From contig JAQFVV010006199.1 in NCBI GenBank assembly GCA_028023455.1, positions 6,402,972-6,466,971 on the forward strand: a stretch of 64,000 nucleotides of DNA, written 5' to 3'. Shown piece by piece: positions 35,421-49,086 of this stretch (position 1 is the first letter of the stretch; the number at the start of each line of letters is the position of its first letter). The notes beneath the pieces were generated by a model. That model saw only the letters and a program-made list of their open reading frames with translations. It did not search any database and was not told where the DNA came from. The position numbers and the translations under genes were made by a program. The stretch is from Epiperipatus broadwayi. Taxonomy: Eukaryota; Onychophora; Udeonychophora; Euonychophora; Peripatidae.

Positions 35421-37769
35421 TCATTTCTGCAGTCTTTTTCAGTGTATAATAATGTATTTAACAATTTAATTATAGCTAGGATAAACCCAAAAGTCAAATT
35501 ATCAAAAAACTTAAAAGTGGAATTTGTTATTTTAATGATGTATATTGTAGCGGTTATTTAGGGCAGATTAAATTCAAACTACTTCAACGAATGCCTAGTA
35601 AGTTTTATTAATTGATAAAAAGATGAGAACTTTATTGCTTTGTCAAAATATTTTTTATCATATCTAATTTCAGTAATCTAAAGAATGTCTTCTGTATATA
35701 TATTTTTGTTAGCTTAAACAGTAAAATATGCTTTATTTGTCAATCGCTTTAAAAAAAAAAAAGTGAATAGACTTTAGAGATAGTGTGTGCTTACAAAATT
35801 AACTCTGTTTATCAATGTTAAAGAATATTGATCTATTCTTTTTTAAACTAGAGTGTGATAAATTGATTAAAAAGCTAAAGTTGCAAATGTACATACGCGT
35901 GTGTGAGTGTTTAAATGTAAATAACTGTGAACATTTGTTTGAGATAGTTGTTTACGAAACTTACAATACAAATGAATGTAAGATATTTTTAAAATATATT
36001 TATTTCCATTGTTTTAAAATGATTTACAAATAGATTTAATTTTTCATTACCTGTACACTTAAAATTTTTGTCAAGCTAGCGTATTGTCTTAGAAAGAATC
36101 TTGCTGACTTTGAAGCTTAGAAATGTTGAAAGATGTGCGGAATGCATGCTGGGACAATCTTCCGTCTTGTGAATCTCACTTAAAGAAAAAAAATTAATTG
36201 TTTATAAATTTTTATGTGCAGACATTTAAAATTACGAATTACAAATATCTATATTATTGTCATCCCAGTGATTATTTTAATTGATAAATAAAAATAAAAC
36301 AACGTAATTTTAAAAATGTGTTTATGTGCTTTATGTTGGAGTTTCGAGGTAATCAAATAACATTTTATCATACCTCCCTATTTCTGAATCCAGCTTCCGG
36401 TTAACAACTTAACATATATCAGTATGTTATAGAATACAAAGACATCTACTTTAAGTACATAATAATAACTCCCATTTTTGTTGTGGGAGGAAAGGAAAAT
36501 ATTTGGCTTAAGGAAACTAACTACAGCTTGAAAGCTGAATTTGATAATAGTCTGATAATTATGCATTTATAAATAATTTTCTTAATGTTATAAATAATTT
36601 GTTCTTCAGTAATAAAATAAATAATTCTTATAATAATAAATATGATTTAATTATAAATTTATAAACTTTCCTAAACTTTAGAAATGTTGTTTTCCAGTTT
36701 CCATTCTTGAAATATAAATATATTCTAGATATACTTTAAAATCTCCATTTTCTGTACAATATATGAATAGAGACTTCTGAAAAAAAGTGAATAATATCCG
36801 AGATTTATTCTTTCTAAACCAGCACCCTTCAATTAATGGGGGATATGACTTTTTATATGTTTTTATCATTTTTGTTCAGAATTTATCAATAATAAATTAT
36901 CATAGCTCAATTGACATAAAATACATTCAATGATTAGCACAAATCATTGCACTTATAAATTAAATTCTGATTATTTACTATTAATAAATGCTAAACCAAG
37001 TTTTTGAAATCGAGAGATTGTGACATGAGCCAACTGAAGAGTATTCTTCAATCAAAAATACACCTTAGTTATTTATTTATTTTTTGAGATGTCTCTCTTT
37101 ATATATTTGAAATGTGTATATAGAAAGATTTTAATAAAGAAAATGTTCTAATAAAAAACATTAAAAAGTAGCATATTTCATTTTCAAAAAATATTGAGAT
37201 TATATAAAAACTTTAGTAATTTGAATCCATATAAAATCTTTAACAAAGATTTCATTAAAAAGTGGCATTTATTAATGAAATGCAGAAAATATAAAATATA
37301 CATGTCATTTTTAAGGTATCACAATAAATTTTTATCAAAATTTACTTTTTAAGAGAGAAAATGATCAAGTGAACATATTCACATAGATACTTAGATTTGA
37401 GTACAATACATATATATGTCTGTATGTTTTGATCTTTCTATCAATTTATTACTTTCCTGCATTACGTATTTTATTTTTTGTTAATTATTTTTGTTGATAC
37501 CTTAATGTGTGTATCTTTAAAAGTCAAATTATACTATGAATATTCATATATATGCTAAAAAATGCTGTACTGTATAGTGTGCACACAAGTTTGAAATGTG
37601 TATTATGTAAGTTGTGCTACTATGTGAAGGCTTGAAATCCAATAGCAGGTCATATTATAATTTTTGTCAAATCCAAATGCTTTTATTTTCTTTAGGCAGA
37701 GAACTTAACATATATATATAATTTAATTTTACAACCAATTTCATCAATGAAAATGTAAAATAAATTAAA
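35421..37769. other. Intron sequence with one GC-richer patch
   Basis: No exon was recognised. A patch at about 36075-36180 is less A/T-rich and contains GCATGCTGGGA (36144-36154). The open frames at 35815-36033 (+), 36378-36566 (-) and 36678-36869 (-) lack domains. Confidence 0.45.
36144..36154 (-). promoter_or_regulatory. ZNF143/Staf-like motif (weak)
   Basis: On the minus strand the motif is TCCCAGCATGC, the core of the animal ZNF143/Staf promoter and SNAPc-gene element. An ATTG-rich flank resembles the consensus only partly. It lies in a locally GC-richer patch. A single motif in 64 kb could be chance. Confidence 0.2.
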
Positions 37770-39430
37770 TATATATTATAATAGTAATTTTTTAAACTTT
37801 TCCAATATACACAAATAAATAATGATAAATTTTGACTCAAGTTAAACAAAGGTAATGTTTAGATTAAAAATGGTTAATATGCTTTAAAAATGATTATATT
37901 CAAATATATATAAGAATATTAACCAAACATCTGTAATGATGATGATGATAATTTATAACCTAGAGCTGAAGGTTAAACTAAGTACAAGTTCTCCGAAAAC
38001 TATTTATTAATTTGTTTTTCTAGTTTCAATAAATAAAAAAAATAAAACAAAGATGCCAAATCTAAATAAAAAAATTTACTTCTGGGAAACTTTTGCTCGA
38101 TCATCAACATTAATAAACTATTACTGCTATTCTTCCATGTTCCTCAGTGGATTGCATGATTTTTCAGTATTGTAAACATTATTAGCATAGTGATTATTAA
38201 TACCATAATGTGTATATTAAGTTCAAGAAGCTAACACAAACTAAATGGATCAATAAAAAAATAAATTAATAATTTAATAGGTATAAACAATATTAAAAAT
38301 AATAATAATAATAAAAGTTTTAAATTTAAGGCCTTAGAATAATTATGTTGATAAGATCTTACCAAGTGAAAAGTTGAAAAAAAGTTAAAACTATGGTTTT
38401 GTGCAGATATTGTTTTTTTCCTATATTTATATGAGTGAGTCATCATTACTTCCTCCAAAGGGGTATTTACTGGTATTAGTGATATTAGTCAGCAGTTCTG
38501 GTAGGTTTTACAACACATTCTACTTCTTTTTTCACAGCATGATTAAAGCAGTCATTGGCTAGTTTTAACAAATTTCAGTATTAGTCTCTGTATTTGATTA
38601 CATCTCTGAGATTTTTGATGGATGTGACTGTTGGTTTCTAGCCACACATACTAGATGGTTTTTTGATTGCAATTGCCACAAAACTGTTTTAACCAGCAGT
38701 TTCTCTCTTCTGTATTAGATAACTGCAACACTGCTTTTGAGTTAAAGTTTAGAATAGACTAGAGTAAACTGCTGAGTTGTTTGTTTCTAAACTATTTATA
38801 CCCTCTTTCTACTGTTCCCACTTATTTATGGATTCAGAATGTTTTCTAAACAACAACTTTATCAAAAGCTAGTTACAAGATTTGACATCTGTTTCTTTAT
38901 AACATGTTTTTGATAAACATTTTTTTCATTTCAAATAATTTTAGTTTCTTATATTATTGTTTTATAACTAAGTGAAGAAAAGAAAAGAAATAGTTTTTTC
39001 TCTTTTTATTTAAGTTAGCAATTGAAATTAAAAAAAAAAATTGTTACCAACTTTTAAAAATTGATCTGTAATTTATTTACTTTTATTAACCCATAAATTT
39101 AAACAACAAATTTAGATTTGTTATTAAATTTACTTTAAGAAATGGCAAATTTTTTATTTAAAATTCCATTAAGAATGCATATTAGAAAGGGGCACAAAAT
39201 ATTTATATTTTAATAAACTACGCAATTCAAATTCTTCATGCATCAAAACTATTTTTCTTTCTTTTTTTACAATACAACTTGTCATTTTATTGCTTCTCAC
39301 TTATTATAAAGTCACTTTCCATTATAAAATAGTTAATAATATATGTAAATTATAAATTATTTTTTAAATTAATATACTCACACATATACATACAGTAATT
39401 TATATATTTATTACTCAGTTTATAGGTTTA
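37770..39430. repeat. Long direct repeat, left copy
   Basis: Collinear with 42670-44470 at roughly 75-85% identity by eye. Shared anchors include aagaatattaaccaaa, gttaaaactatggtttt, caaaagctagttacaagatt and ttccattataaaatagttaa. The edges are fuzzy. The large indel differences suggest old divergence. Confidence 0.8.
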
Positions 39431-40362
39431 CTTTAGTTACAAATTCCCTCACTTTAAAATTAAATAATGGAACTGTAACTTTTCATTTCTCATTTCTAAG
39501 CTTACCACAGTAATTTTAACATTAATTTATTCTCTTAAGATTTTTGTACTTTTTATAATATATATATATTTTCATGATTTCACTGTTCAGTGATTTGCTT
39601 GACATTGAACTGTAAAAAGATTAAATAGAATTTCAACTCTAGAATTCATTAAAAAAAATCAGCCATAGAACATTAAGATGTACTATGAATCATGAACAAT
39701 AAAAGTATCTCAGTTTGAATTTTGTTAGGCTACCCACAATACATCAATAATCAAGTATTATAACCAATATATAAAGCCTTACTCCTTTTTGAGTCTTAGA
39801 AGCTGATAAATATAACATTTGAAAATTAAGATTTCCTCCTTTTGAGTATTAGAGGCTGGTAAATTCAACAAACATTCAAACTGCATCTTGCTTCCTAATT
39901 TAAGCCTTACAAGTAAATGAGTAATCTACTTGAAAAAAAAAAGGTATTGTGGTAGCATCTGAGGCAATATATTACATAAAATACAGTGCCTCATGTACAG
40001 GACCAAATCTTAATATATCACTTGAAGTTAAATATATCTAAACAAACTTTAATAAAAAAAATTTTTTTTGTTCTCTACTGAAATGAATCTAACTATTCTG
40101 GTCACATATTTCATAGTTATTGACACTTAAATTACTACTACTTTTTTTCTTTATCATTAAAAGTCACTTTTGTTTTTGAGGAAGTTGTGTTCTCCTTTTG
40201 GTAATTTTAATTGCCATTTTTGGGATTATTATATATTTTAAATTTTTAATAACTTACAGGGAATTTTCTGCTGAAATCATTTATCCTTTTAAACTGATCT
40301 TGGGTTTATAGTGAATAAGAAAGTCTTTATTCTTCTATAATCAAATTTTACTCTATCTAGAT

Positions 40363-40547
40363 CAGTGGCTCTCAACCTTCCTAATGCTGTGACCCTTTAA
40401 TACAGTTCCTTGTGTTGTGGTGACCCCCAACTATAATTTTGCTACTGTCATAAATCGAAAATGTGTTTTCCAATGGTCCTAGGTGACTCCTATGAAAAGG
40501 TTGTTTGACCCTCAAAGAGGTTGTGACCCACAGGTTGAGAACCGCTG
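40363..40547. mobile_element. Non-autonomous hAT element of the SPIN/Charlie type
   Basis: A 185-bp element starts CAGTGGCTCTCAACCTTCC and ends AGGTTGAGAACCGCTG. Its terminal inverted repeats match at 14 of 16 positions. It is flanked by a perfect 8-bp target duplication ATCTAGAT (40355-40362 and 40548-40555), the hAT hallmark. Internal blocks such as ctttaatacagttcct, tgttgtggtgacccccaac, attttgctactgt and gaggttgtgacccacaggtt are those I recognise from short SPIN-related hAT elements of mammals and other tetrapods. It is a deletion derivative with no transposase. It lies inside the interior of the putative LTR element, so it inserted later. Family assignment comes from recognition of sequence, not from a search. 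Confidence 0.82.
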
Positions 40548-40559
40548 ATCTAGATACTT

Positions 40560-42180
40560 TTGCAAAGGTAATGGAGTCCTCATCTGAATGGATTTGAAAT
40601 ATGTTTGGCCATATTCTGAGTCACTGCTGTTTATTCACACTGTTCAATACCATTCTCTTTATTCTCTGGGTCTATTCAAATCTTTTTGTATTTCAATACT
40701 AATTTTTGGACACAGTAAATTCTCTTGGGTTATTTTCTGGAATGTTGGTTTTCTTGGGCTTGGAAAACTTCTAGAATAACATTATGCTTGTTCTATTTCT
40801 CTTACTTGTACTTCTCTTTCATCATTCTCTATAGGGTCATAACTTTTGGTCATCTTTCACTTTATTACAGCAATAGATGCCTCACTTCTTTTGTTTGATT
40901 GACTGTTTGGTGAGGTGAACTTGCCTTTTTCATTATCTATCTGGAGGCTCATGTTGACAGCATTTAATAACAGTCATTTGCTCTATGATTTTTGGTCACT
41001 GATGATGATCACCAGTTCAACACAAAATTGTTAATTATGTTAAATAATCCTTATGATTTGCTTTCTTTTCATACTACATGCTGACAGTGTCCTTAATTTT
41101 GACAAATGACTTTGAAAGAATTGGGTATATCTTTCACAATCTCTTATGTAAAACATTTTCTGCATAATTTGATATCTGATTCCTTCTTGTGCTCTTCTTA
41201 TCCAAATTGTTCAAAATCTGATTTTTATACCTAGAATAGGAGTTTAGTTTAGTTTTATTAATGAATTCTGTCATTACTTAGTAAGTCCTTATAATTGATT
41301 ATAGGCAATAGCCACTTGCTCTCTTTCTATTAGCTGGTTTAACTGGAAATCATTTTCCAAGCCATTTAGGTGTTTTATGGAAGTCTCTCCTGCTTCACCT
41401 CTGAACATCTGAATTTTGAAAAAATTGATTAATACAATTAATGGTCTTGTAATTTTTGTGCTATCTTGTAATAGCTTTTTTTTTTGGTTTGTATCTATCC
41501 TTTTTCCTATCTTCTTTAGATTTTTTTTTTCATTCTGCAAACCAGTTTCATGTATTTTCCTTCATCTTAGTAATCTGTTTTTATATTATTTATGATGCCA
41601 ACTACTTCTTTCTGAGTTTTTTGCATCTTTTCTGGAGTCTGTTGAACTTTTTTGAGGGGTAGTGAATTTTAAATTTGATCATCATTTCTCCTCATTTTTC
41701 TCTCACTTCCAATTTTGCCATTCTTTCTATTATACTTTGGACACATTCATTTAATTTATTTTTATTTCCTCTAAATCATTCTGTAATTTTCTTTCCATGC
41801 ATTTCATTTTCTGTTGTATTTGCTTTTTGCATTTGAAATTCAATTTCCAACTTCATGTTGCTTATAGTTTCTTATACCATCCTAAAAGAAAAATTCTTGA
41901 TGCATTTCTTTAACTTCCCTATCTCTGTTTTATTGTTGTTGTTTTTTTCATGTTCTTAATCTCTTTTGTTGATTTTCTTCATTTTCTTTATCACTTTTTT
42001 GCTGCTTTTTTTTTTAAAAAATTGAATGCATTTTTTTTTTTCAATTCTTTTTTTAATTCTTTCACAACTGCATATAAAATTTTTATATTATTTGTGCCTG
42101 GTTTCTTCTCAAAGTTTTTGCACTGTCTGAATCAATTCCAACTATATTGACTCCTGAATTGCTGATGAATCCATGTTTTA
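40560..42180 (-). pseudogene. gag-like retroelement coding remnant
   Basis: On the minus strand, 42180 to about 41560 is a broken Lys/Glu/Gln-rich coiled-coil-like region. The frame 41540-41289 then reads ...IQMFRGEAGE, TSIKHLNGLE and QLNQLIEREQVAIAYNQL. An F-x-G-E start, a long helix and an AYNQLEGLA-like end resemble the retrotransposon gag fold of Gypsy/BEL-type elements. Downstream pieces such as YIRDCERYTQFFQ follow with stops. No zinc knuckle was found. The T-rich plus frames 41456-41662 and 41950-42150 are antisense shadows. Identification is tentative. Confidence 0.35.
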
Positions 42181-42669
42181 TTGTGTTTTCATTCTTCTTG
42201 TTATGAAACATGTTATAATTTATATGTAAAACGAAATATTCCATAATTTTCTTGTTGATTATTCTTAGTATTATTTTATTAATTTTTTTCTTTTTCAGAT
42301 TTACAAACTTAAATATTTTTTATTTAGATATTCTCATTAAATAAACATACCAATCTCAACCCTTCACATACAATCCTTTCCAGAATAACATGATACATCT
42401 GTCTTAATATATATTTATTTATGTACTCCATTTATTAAATATTCCATTGCATAATTAAACTCAAATTATAGCATTCATAAAATATCAGTACATATACTTT
42501 TTATAAACTTGTTACTATTTCTTATTCCAAATATTTATTGCATGTTATTTATTATACATCACAATATACTCAATTTATTCATACTCTGATATTCAGTATA
42601 TTGGGTGAATGTATAAAAGTGTAGTTAATCAGAAGAAAGGAGATGTTTAGGTCACACTTTAATTGTGCC

Positions 42670-44470
42670 AAATATGTAACAGTAAATTTTAAGTAAACCA
42701 ATGCTATACATAAATATTTATCAGTATTTTTGACTAAAGTTGAATTGAAAGGTAATATTTAGATTAAAGGTGGTGAATAAATTCAAATATATGTAAGAAT
42801 ATTAACCAAATATCGATAATAATGATGATAATTTATAATCTAGCACTAAAGGTTAAACGAAGTACAAATCCTCCCAAAAGTATTTTTAATTTGTTTTCCT
42901 AGTTTCATTAAATAAATTTAAAAAAAAACTTTAAGGCACCAAATCTTCTAAATATTTTACTTCTGAAAAACTTATTAATGTCCAATTATCATCTTTAATA
43001 AACTATTACCACTATTCCTGAATGTCCCCAATGGATTGCATGATTTCTCAGGGTTATGGATATTAATAGCATTGTTAGTACTATAATGTTTGGACTGAGT
43101 TTGATAAACAATGCAAACTAAATGGATTAATAAAAAATAACTTAATTTATTAACAATATTTAAAGCTGTTGTTTATACATTTGCAACTATTAACAGGTAT
43201 ACAAAATGTTAAAGGTAATAATAATAAGGGATATTTTAAATTTAAGGTTTAGAAAAATTACAGTGCTAAGATCTTATTGAGTGGAAAATTGGAAAAAAGT
43301 TAAAACTATGGTTTTTTTGCAGATAATGTTATTTTCCTATATTTACAAATGAGTTCTCATTAGTTCCTCCAAAGATAGTAGTTATTCTCCTGATGCAAAG
43401 GTGATGTTAGATGAAGTTAGTCAGTAGATCTGGTAGGTTTTTTTGCACAGTCCACTTTTTTCCTTATGGTGTGATTAAAACAGGCAATGGCTTGTTTTAG
43501 AAAACTTTAGAGTTAGTCTTTGAATCTGATTGCATCTCTGGGAATTTTGACTTGTGTGGTAATTGGTTTCTAACCCCACACGTATTAGATGGATTTTTAA
43601 AAAAAAAAATACATCAATGTTGCTATACTGGGATTTAGTATTGAAAAATACTTTTAACATCAGCAAGCTATGGCAATCCAAATTACAGTAGAAAACTATT
43701 TTAACCAGTAGTTTTTCTCTCCTGCATGGGATCACTGCAGTGCTGTTTCTTGAGTTAAGATTTGGAATACTCTAGAGTAGACTGCTGAGTTAATTGTTTC
43801 TTAACTATTTTCATTCTACTTGCTGCTATTCACTTATTGCTAGTCTCGGGATTCTTTCCAAACAACAGGTTTATCAAAAGCTAGTTACAAGATTTGGTAT
43901 CTGTTTCTTTACAACAACATGTTTTTTGATACATTTTTTTCACAACATATTATGAAAACAAATAATTTTATAAATATTTTTTAATTACATTATTGTTTTA
44001 TAACTAAGTGAACAAAAATATATATTTTCTCTCTCTTTATTTATGTTAGCGATAGGAAGAAAGAAAAAATCATTACCAACTTTTAAAAATTGATTTTATT
44101 AACCCATAATTTTAAATAACATATTTAGATTTACTATTAAATTTAAGAATTGACAAATTTTTATTTAAAATTCTATTCAGAATGCAGATCAGAAAGGGTC
44201 ACAAAATATTTTGTGTTTTTGTAAACTATGCAATTTAAATCCTTACATGCATCAACACTATTTTTCTTTCTTTTTTTATAGTACATTTTTTTTCTCAATT
44301 ATTATAAAGTCTCTTTCCATTATAAAATAGTTAATAATATGATTAAATGTATAAATTAATTTTCCTTTTAATTTTTAAACGAATGACTAAAGTGGCATTA
44401 TCTTTCATCTAATATACATGCACATACCCATGCAATTCATACATTTATTATTCAATTAATAGACTTTTTT
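42670..44470. repeat. Long direct repeat, right copy
   Basis: Partner of 37770-39430 in the same orientation. It holds the minus frame 43475-43735, which has no recognisable domain. Its far end runs into an (ATT)/T-run region at 44463-44491. If the LTR reading is right, this is the 5' LTR in element orientation. Confidence 0.75.
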
Positions 44471-47400
44471 ATTATTTTTTTTTTTTTTTTTGATGCAGCT
44501 TTATAATGTAACTAATCCAAGCTGGTATCAGATTTGATTTAGTTACAATATATAATAAATTTTGCTTATGAATGTTGATGAGGTTTACGAAATGTATAGT
44601 TATTCTTTTTTTTTGTTGTTGTTGATGTTTTTGGTTTTCCATATTTTCAGTGTTGTGCAACATAATCATAGTACAGAAAATATATTAAACTATAGGGAAA
44701 ACCAAAAACATTGAAGAAGAAACAATTTATCATTTCATAAAGCATATCAACAGACTTATGCAAAATTTATGATGTATTACTAATGAAGTTTCAACTATAT
44801 ACATAAGGACAGACAAAAAAAATATTTGATATTTTATCAGTTTTTATTAATAGTTTGCTAAGCAACTTTAATATGATATAAATTTATGTTTGAAGTTTGG
44901 TTTCAAGTATTCATGAACATATTTTTTCTAATATGTTATTAAGTAGTGAGAAAAAATTAAAGTTGGATAAAATTAGCAATTTTATATATATTAGCATTAA
45001 TTTTGCAGTTTTCATTTATTCAGATAAGCATCCAATTTGTAATAATTTATCAAAAGGTGATATAAATTAATACTTTGATATGACATTTAATAAAGAATAA
45101 AAACTTTATTATCAAATCTGCTAGTTTAATTCTCAAAATTTAAATTTGTTTTTAATTACTCTTTCAAAAAATCCATCCACTATATATAAAAATTAAATTG
45201 AGTGTGGATTTGATTTATTTAATATAGTTATTTATATCTTTAAAAAAATATCTTTCAAAGTTTCTAAAAAAAAAAAAGTGGCATAAATTATGTTAAATAT
45301 TATGTTTATATTTAATGTCTAAAAAATAGTAATTAATTATTATCAATATGTGCCCTTTTCCCTATATTTAAATATATTTTATTTTTATTATTACTAAATT
45401 GACTGCATTATTTTAATATTATATTTAAAGATTTTTTGGTATTATTTATAGGGAATTAAATTTTTTTAAATAATGTTAAAAAAAAAAAATCTTATTTGAT
45501 CCAATAAAGGTGTTTATGTGCAACACTGTTAATTCTGCTCTTTTGATTTCCTAGTCTTCCTTAGATTAATAATTTCCCAAGATTAAGAAGATATGTAATA
45601 ATATTCTACCAACTTTAGCATACAATTTTTATTGTTTCAAAACTCATTTATCTAATAACTTTTTTTAAGTTTGACAAAAATTATGTTGTGGAAATGGGAT
45701 AGAGCAGATTATGGGTAAATTTAGAGTGGGGAATGTAAAAGAAAGTGGCTAACAGGTTTATCTGGGCTTAATTGCTGAGATATTTTTGACTTCGTTTAAG
45801 GAGAAGCCATAATACATCACATCACATCACATCACCATAAATAAATTTGTGCTTCAGGTCATTTTAAGTGAAATTTTAATTTTTAAGATCAGATAGCAGT
45901 AACATTTCTATTACAAATAGTTGTGCTATTGCATGACTAATTTAAGAGTATAGACTGAATAAATAGACGAGTAAGTATGTGAGATAATGTTGCTCTATGA
46001 GCAAGTATAACACACACAACATTTATAAATTTTTAATTTAATATTTTTTTCAAATTGCATATTATCAGATTCAAAAGAATTGAGATAGCAATCATTCAAT
46101 TTTTGATTTATTAACCAAAATAGGGTCACATGATTATTCTAGTTTGCATCAAAACACAGTAATTTATTCTACATTACTCTACTTTAGAGGTATCATCTGA
46201 TTGAAGTATCATCTGGAATTCATTGATTATCATAATTATGTAGAGGTTTCTAGAATAGTGATGCAATGGAAATCACTATTTACCAAGTAGACATTTTATA
46301 AATATATATATATATTACATGATAACAAGTCAAGTTTATCTATATCATAAATCTTCAATTTCTTATTAAGGCAGTCATTATAAATAAAAGATAGATTTTG
46401 CCTAATGATTTCCTCCATCTTTTACTCTAGTCTAAAACTGTATTATAGATAAGAAAGTTGATACTTGGATATAACAAATGTAGATTTTTAAATTCTTAAA
46501 AGTTTAAATATACCTCATTAAGCAGGCAAATATTACTTGTTTTTGAAAGTAGATATATATAATATTTAATGAAGATTTTTTTTTCAGAAGAGATTCTTTT
46601 TCATAGAATTATATATATATAATATTTTTGTGATTCAGTAAATGCAGAAGATTTCTGATTATCATATCCTTATTCATCATAATTTTGTGTGATTTTATTG
46701 AATAAAACTTGTTTATAAAATATGAAATAATTCTCTAATTTACTAAGTAATTATATTGAAATGTCTTGGTCTACCTTTTTTTTTTTTTTAGTAATTACAG
46801 CTTAGAATTTATAACAGGGAAATATAATGTAAATATTACCTACCATTTAAAAATACTATTCAGGTCAACAATTATTACTTATCTAAGAAATAGTTATCAA
46901 CTGAAAGTGAGAGCTATAATTAAAACTGTAAAAATTCAAAGGGACTGCACTATTATAGATAAAAACTTAATAAAACTTTATATAAATGAAACTTTTGAAT
47001 GCTGAGAAAAATTGCATTCCAAGTTTTTTTTTAACTTTAATAATATATGATAGAAACTGTCGTGCCCTTATATTTATCAATTCTAGGTTGTACCTTCATA
47101 AAGTGTGTGACATGTTAAATATGTAAAAGCAATTTACATGTTTATTAGGAATGTTTACTTATTGAGAATCATCTGATGAATAATTCAAAGTCACTTCAAT
47201 CAAAAATTATTTCTATCTAATTCCTCTCCATTTGCAAATCTTTATCAAATTGATTTTGAATTGCTAATCAATCAAATCTCAATAGCAATTATACTTCATT
47301 TTTGCACATACTTCAAAAATATAAATAAATAAGCAAACAGATCAAGGCATGCTCATTGAACAAACTTATGACAATATATTATGATAATACTTAGGGTATC

Positions 47401-48821
47401 TCTATTGTTGTAAGTTGCAGGCACATTGATGCAAGGTAGTTGTTGCTTCTGATTGTAATTAGTTATAATAATTAACTTATTACATAAATAGTAAATATTT
47501 TTCTTATTATTATTTTTTAATGTTTACTTTGGTAATGGATGAATAATTAAATTATAATCGATCTGAAAAAAATATAACTTGCAGAAAAAGAAATCCAAAA
47601 AGAAGGATCTGCTGCAGACAAAATATACAATTAAAAAAAAAATGATGAAAATCCTTCAACAAGTTTTCAAATGTCAAAACAATGGGGGGAAAATATGATT
47701 ATAAACTACTTACAATTTTACTTTATGTAAAAGATAACAAAGGAGATCCTCCTATTTTTACAAATCAAACAAGTTCCTTTAACATATTGCGACAAAGTAT
47801 ACAAATTTAAAAAGAAGCCATTTCATTTTTTTGAAATTAAAATAATTTAATACTTCAAAAAAATATGCCTTTCATTTTCCACTATTAATAAAAATTTATA
47901 CAATTAAAAATATTTATTTCTAGAAACAATTATTTTAACATTTTTTTGTAATAAAAAAAAGTGTCTTTTTCACTTCATTTATTTTATACAATAATTGATG
48001 GGTTTTTTTTTTTTTGTAACTGACCTAAATAAATGAATAACATCTAAATCCATCTTGCAAAAGCAATCTAAATTGTAAGAAATTCTATGACAGATAACTA
48101 ATTTATAATGGAAATAAATATAATTTATAAAGAAATAAATGTCATAAATATCTCTTCTCCAAATTATGAAGTTTTAAATAATATAAATATTAAAAACATT
48201 TTTAAAAAAATCTTAAATTTTTTGACTGGTAATTAATTTACAATAGAATCAAATCCTCATTGGAAAATCCTAGGCAGATATATATATAATTAGCATTCAC
48301 GGGGAAAATGCTATGAGAAATCCTACAGGATTTAACCACCTATGTTTGGGACTGATTTCAAATTAAAGAATTAAAGATTTTTACATTTTGTATGCATGTA
48401 TATATTTTGCTTTATGATTGTGATTGCTAGATAATAGAATACTACACCAAACAGTGACTCTTATTCATCATCGATGATTATTTATTCTTGGTTGTCATAT
48501 TTTTTACAATGTCATAAATATTAGTATATCCTTTAAGTCAATTAAGATGGAATTCCTTTTATTTGTGCAAACTGTGTAATATTAATTGTTGTTGTTTGCT
48601 ATAATTTGAAAAGTACATTATGTACACAATCAAAAACTAATGTGTATATTAATTATAATAAATGATATAACAACAAAATAGCTAAATGAATGAATTAATA
48701 TAGTTTACTCAACTTACAATAAAAATTGTACCATTATACATAATAACCAGAAAAAATTCAAACATTTGAATTTTTAAATTTGCTAAGCAAATAAAGGTGC
48801 AAAGTAGTAGAAGTAAAAAAA
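44471..48821. other. Long non-coding stretch
   Basis: No exon or mobile element was recognised. A (CACAT)n-type tract lies at about 45814-45835 and (TA)n tracts near 46300-46315 and 46609-46620. The plus frame 46766-47005 (79 codons) and minus frame 44472-44669 show no domain. Confidence 0.5.
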
Positions 48822-49086
48822 AATGTTTATATTTAATGCTTTTATTTACTGTGCACTAAAAAAAAAAAATAATAATTGTTTCATCAACCATAATTGAGGT
48901 TTTTAGAATTAACTTGGTTCAGAAATTAATTAATTCAATCCCTTGTTATAAAAAATAGAGATTGACTTAATTAATTTCTGGACCAACCCTCTTTTATTCC
49001 ATGTTAAATCTAAAAAATCCAATTGTGGTTGAAGAAACATTTTTTTTCTTTTTAGTGCATGATAAATAAAAGCACTTAATATAAAA
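48822..49086. mobile_element. Foldback / MITE, about 265 bp
   Basis: Inverted arms meet near 48945. Matching blocks, outside to inside, are tgcttttattta / taaataaaagca, tgtttcatcaacca / tggttgaagaaaca, and cagaaattaatta / taattaatttctg. No coding content; target duplication obscured by A/T richness. Confidence 0.75.

Larger units (their letters stand above)
37770..44470 (-). mobile_element. Possible LTR retrotransposon remnant lacking pol
   Basis: Two direct repeats of about 1.7 kb (37770-39430 and 42670-44470) flank an interior of about 3.2 kb with gag-like coding on the minus strand. In that orientation the order is repeat, leader, coiled-coil and gag-like coding, then repeat, as expected for LTR-gag-LTR. 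No protease, RT or integrase was read. The interior is too short for a full element, so this would be deleted or non-autonomous. TG/CA termini, a primer-binding site and a target duplication were not identified. The alternative is two independent insertions of one long repeat. Confidence 0.4.

Noticed and set aside
37939-37954. (GAT)n tract as another LINE 3' end
   Set aside because: No LINE tail sequence lies beside it; it falls within the long direct repeat and recurs there at 42.8 kb.
41456-42150. T-rich plus frames rich in Phe
   Set aside because: They are antisense to the Lys-rich gag-like remnant on the minus strand.
46766-47005. 79-codon plus frame as a gene
   Set aside because: A/T-driven residue content, no domain, no splice or promoter context.
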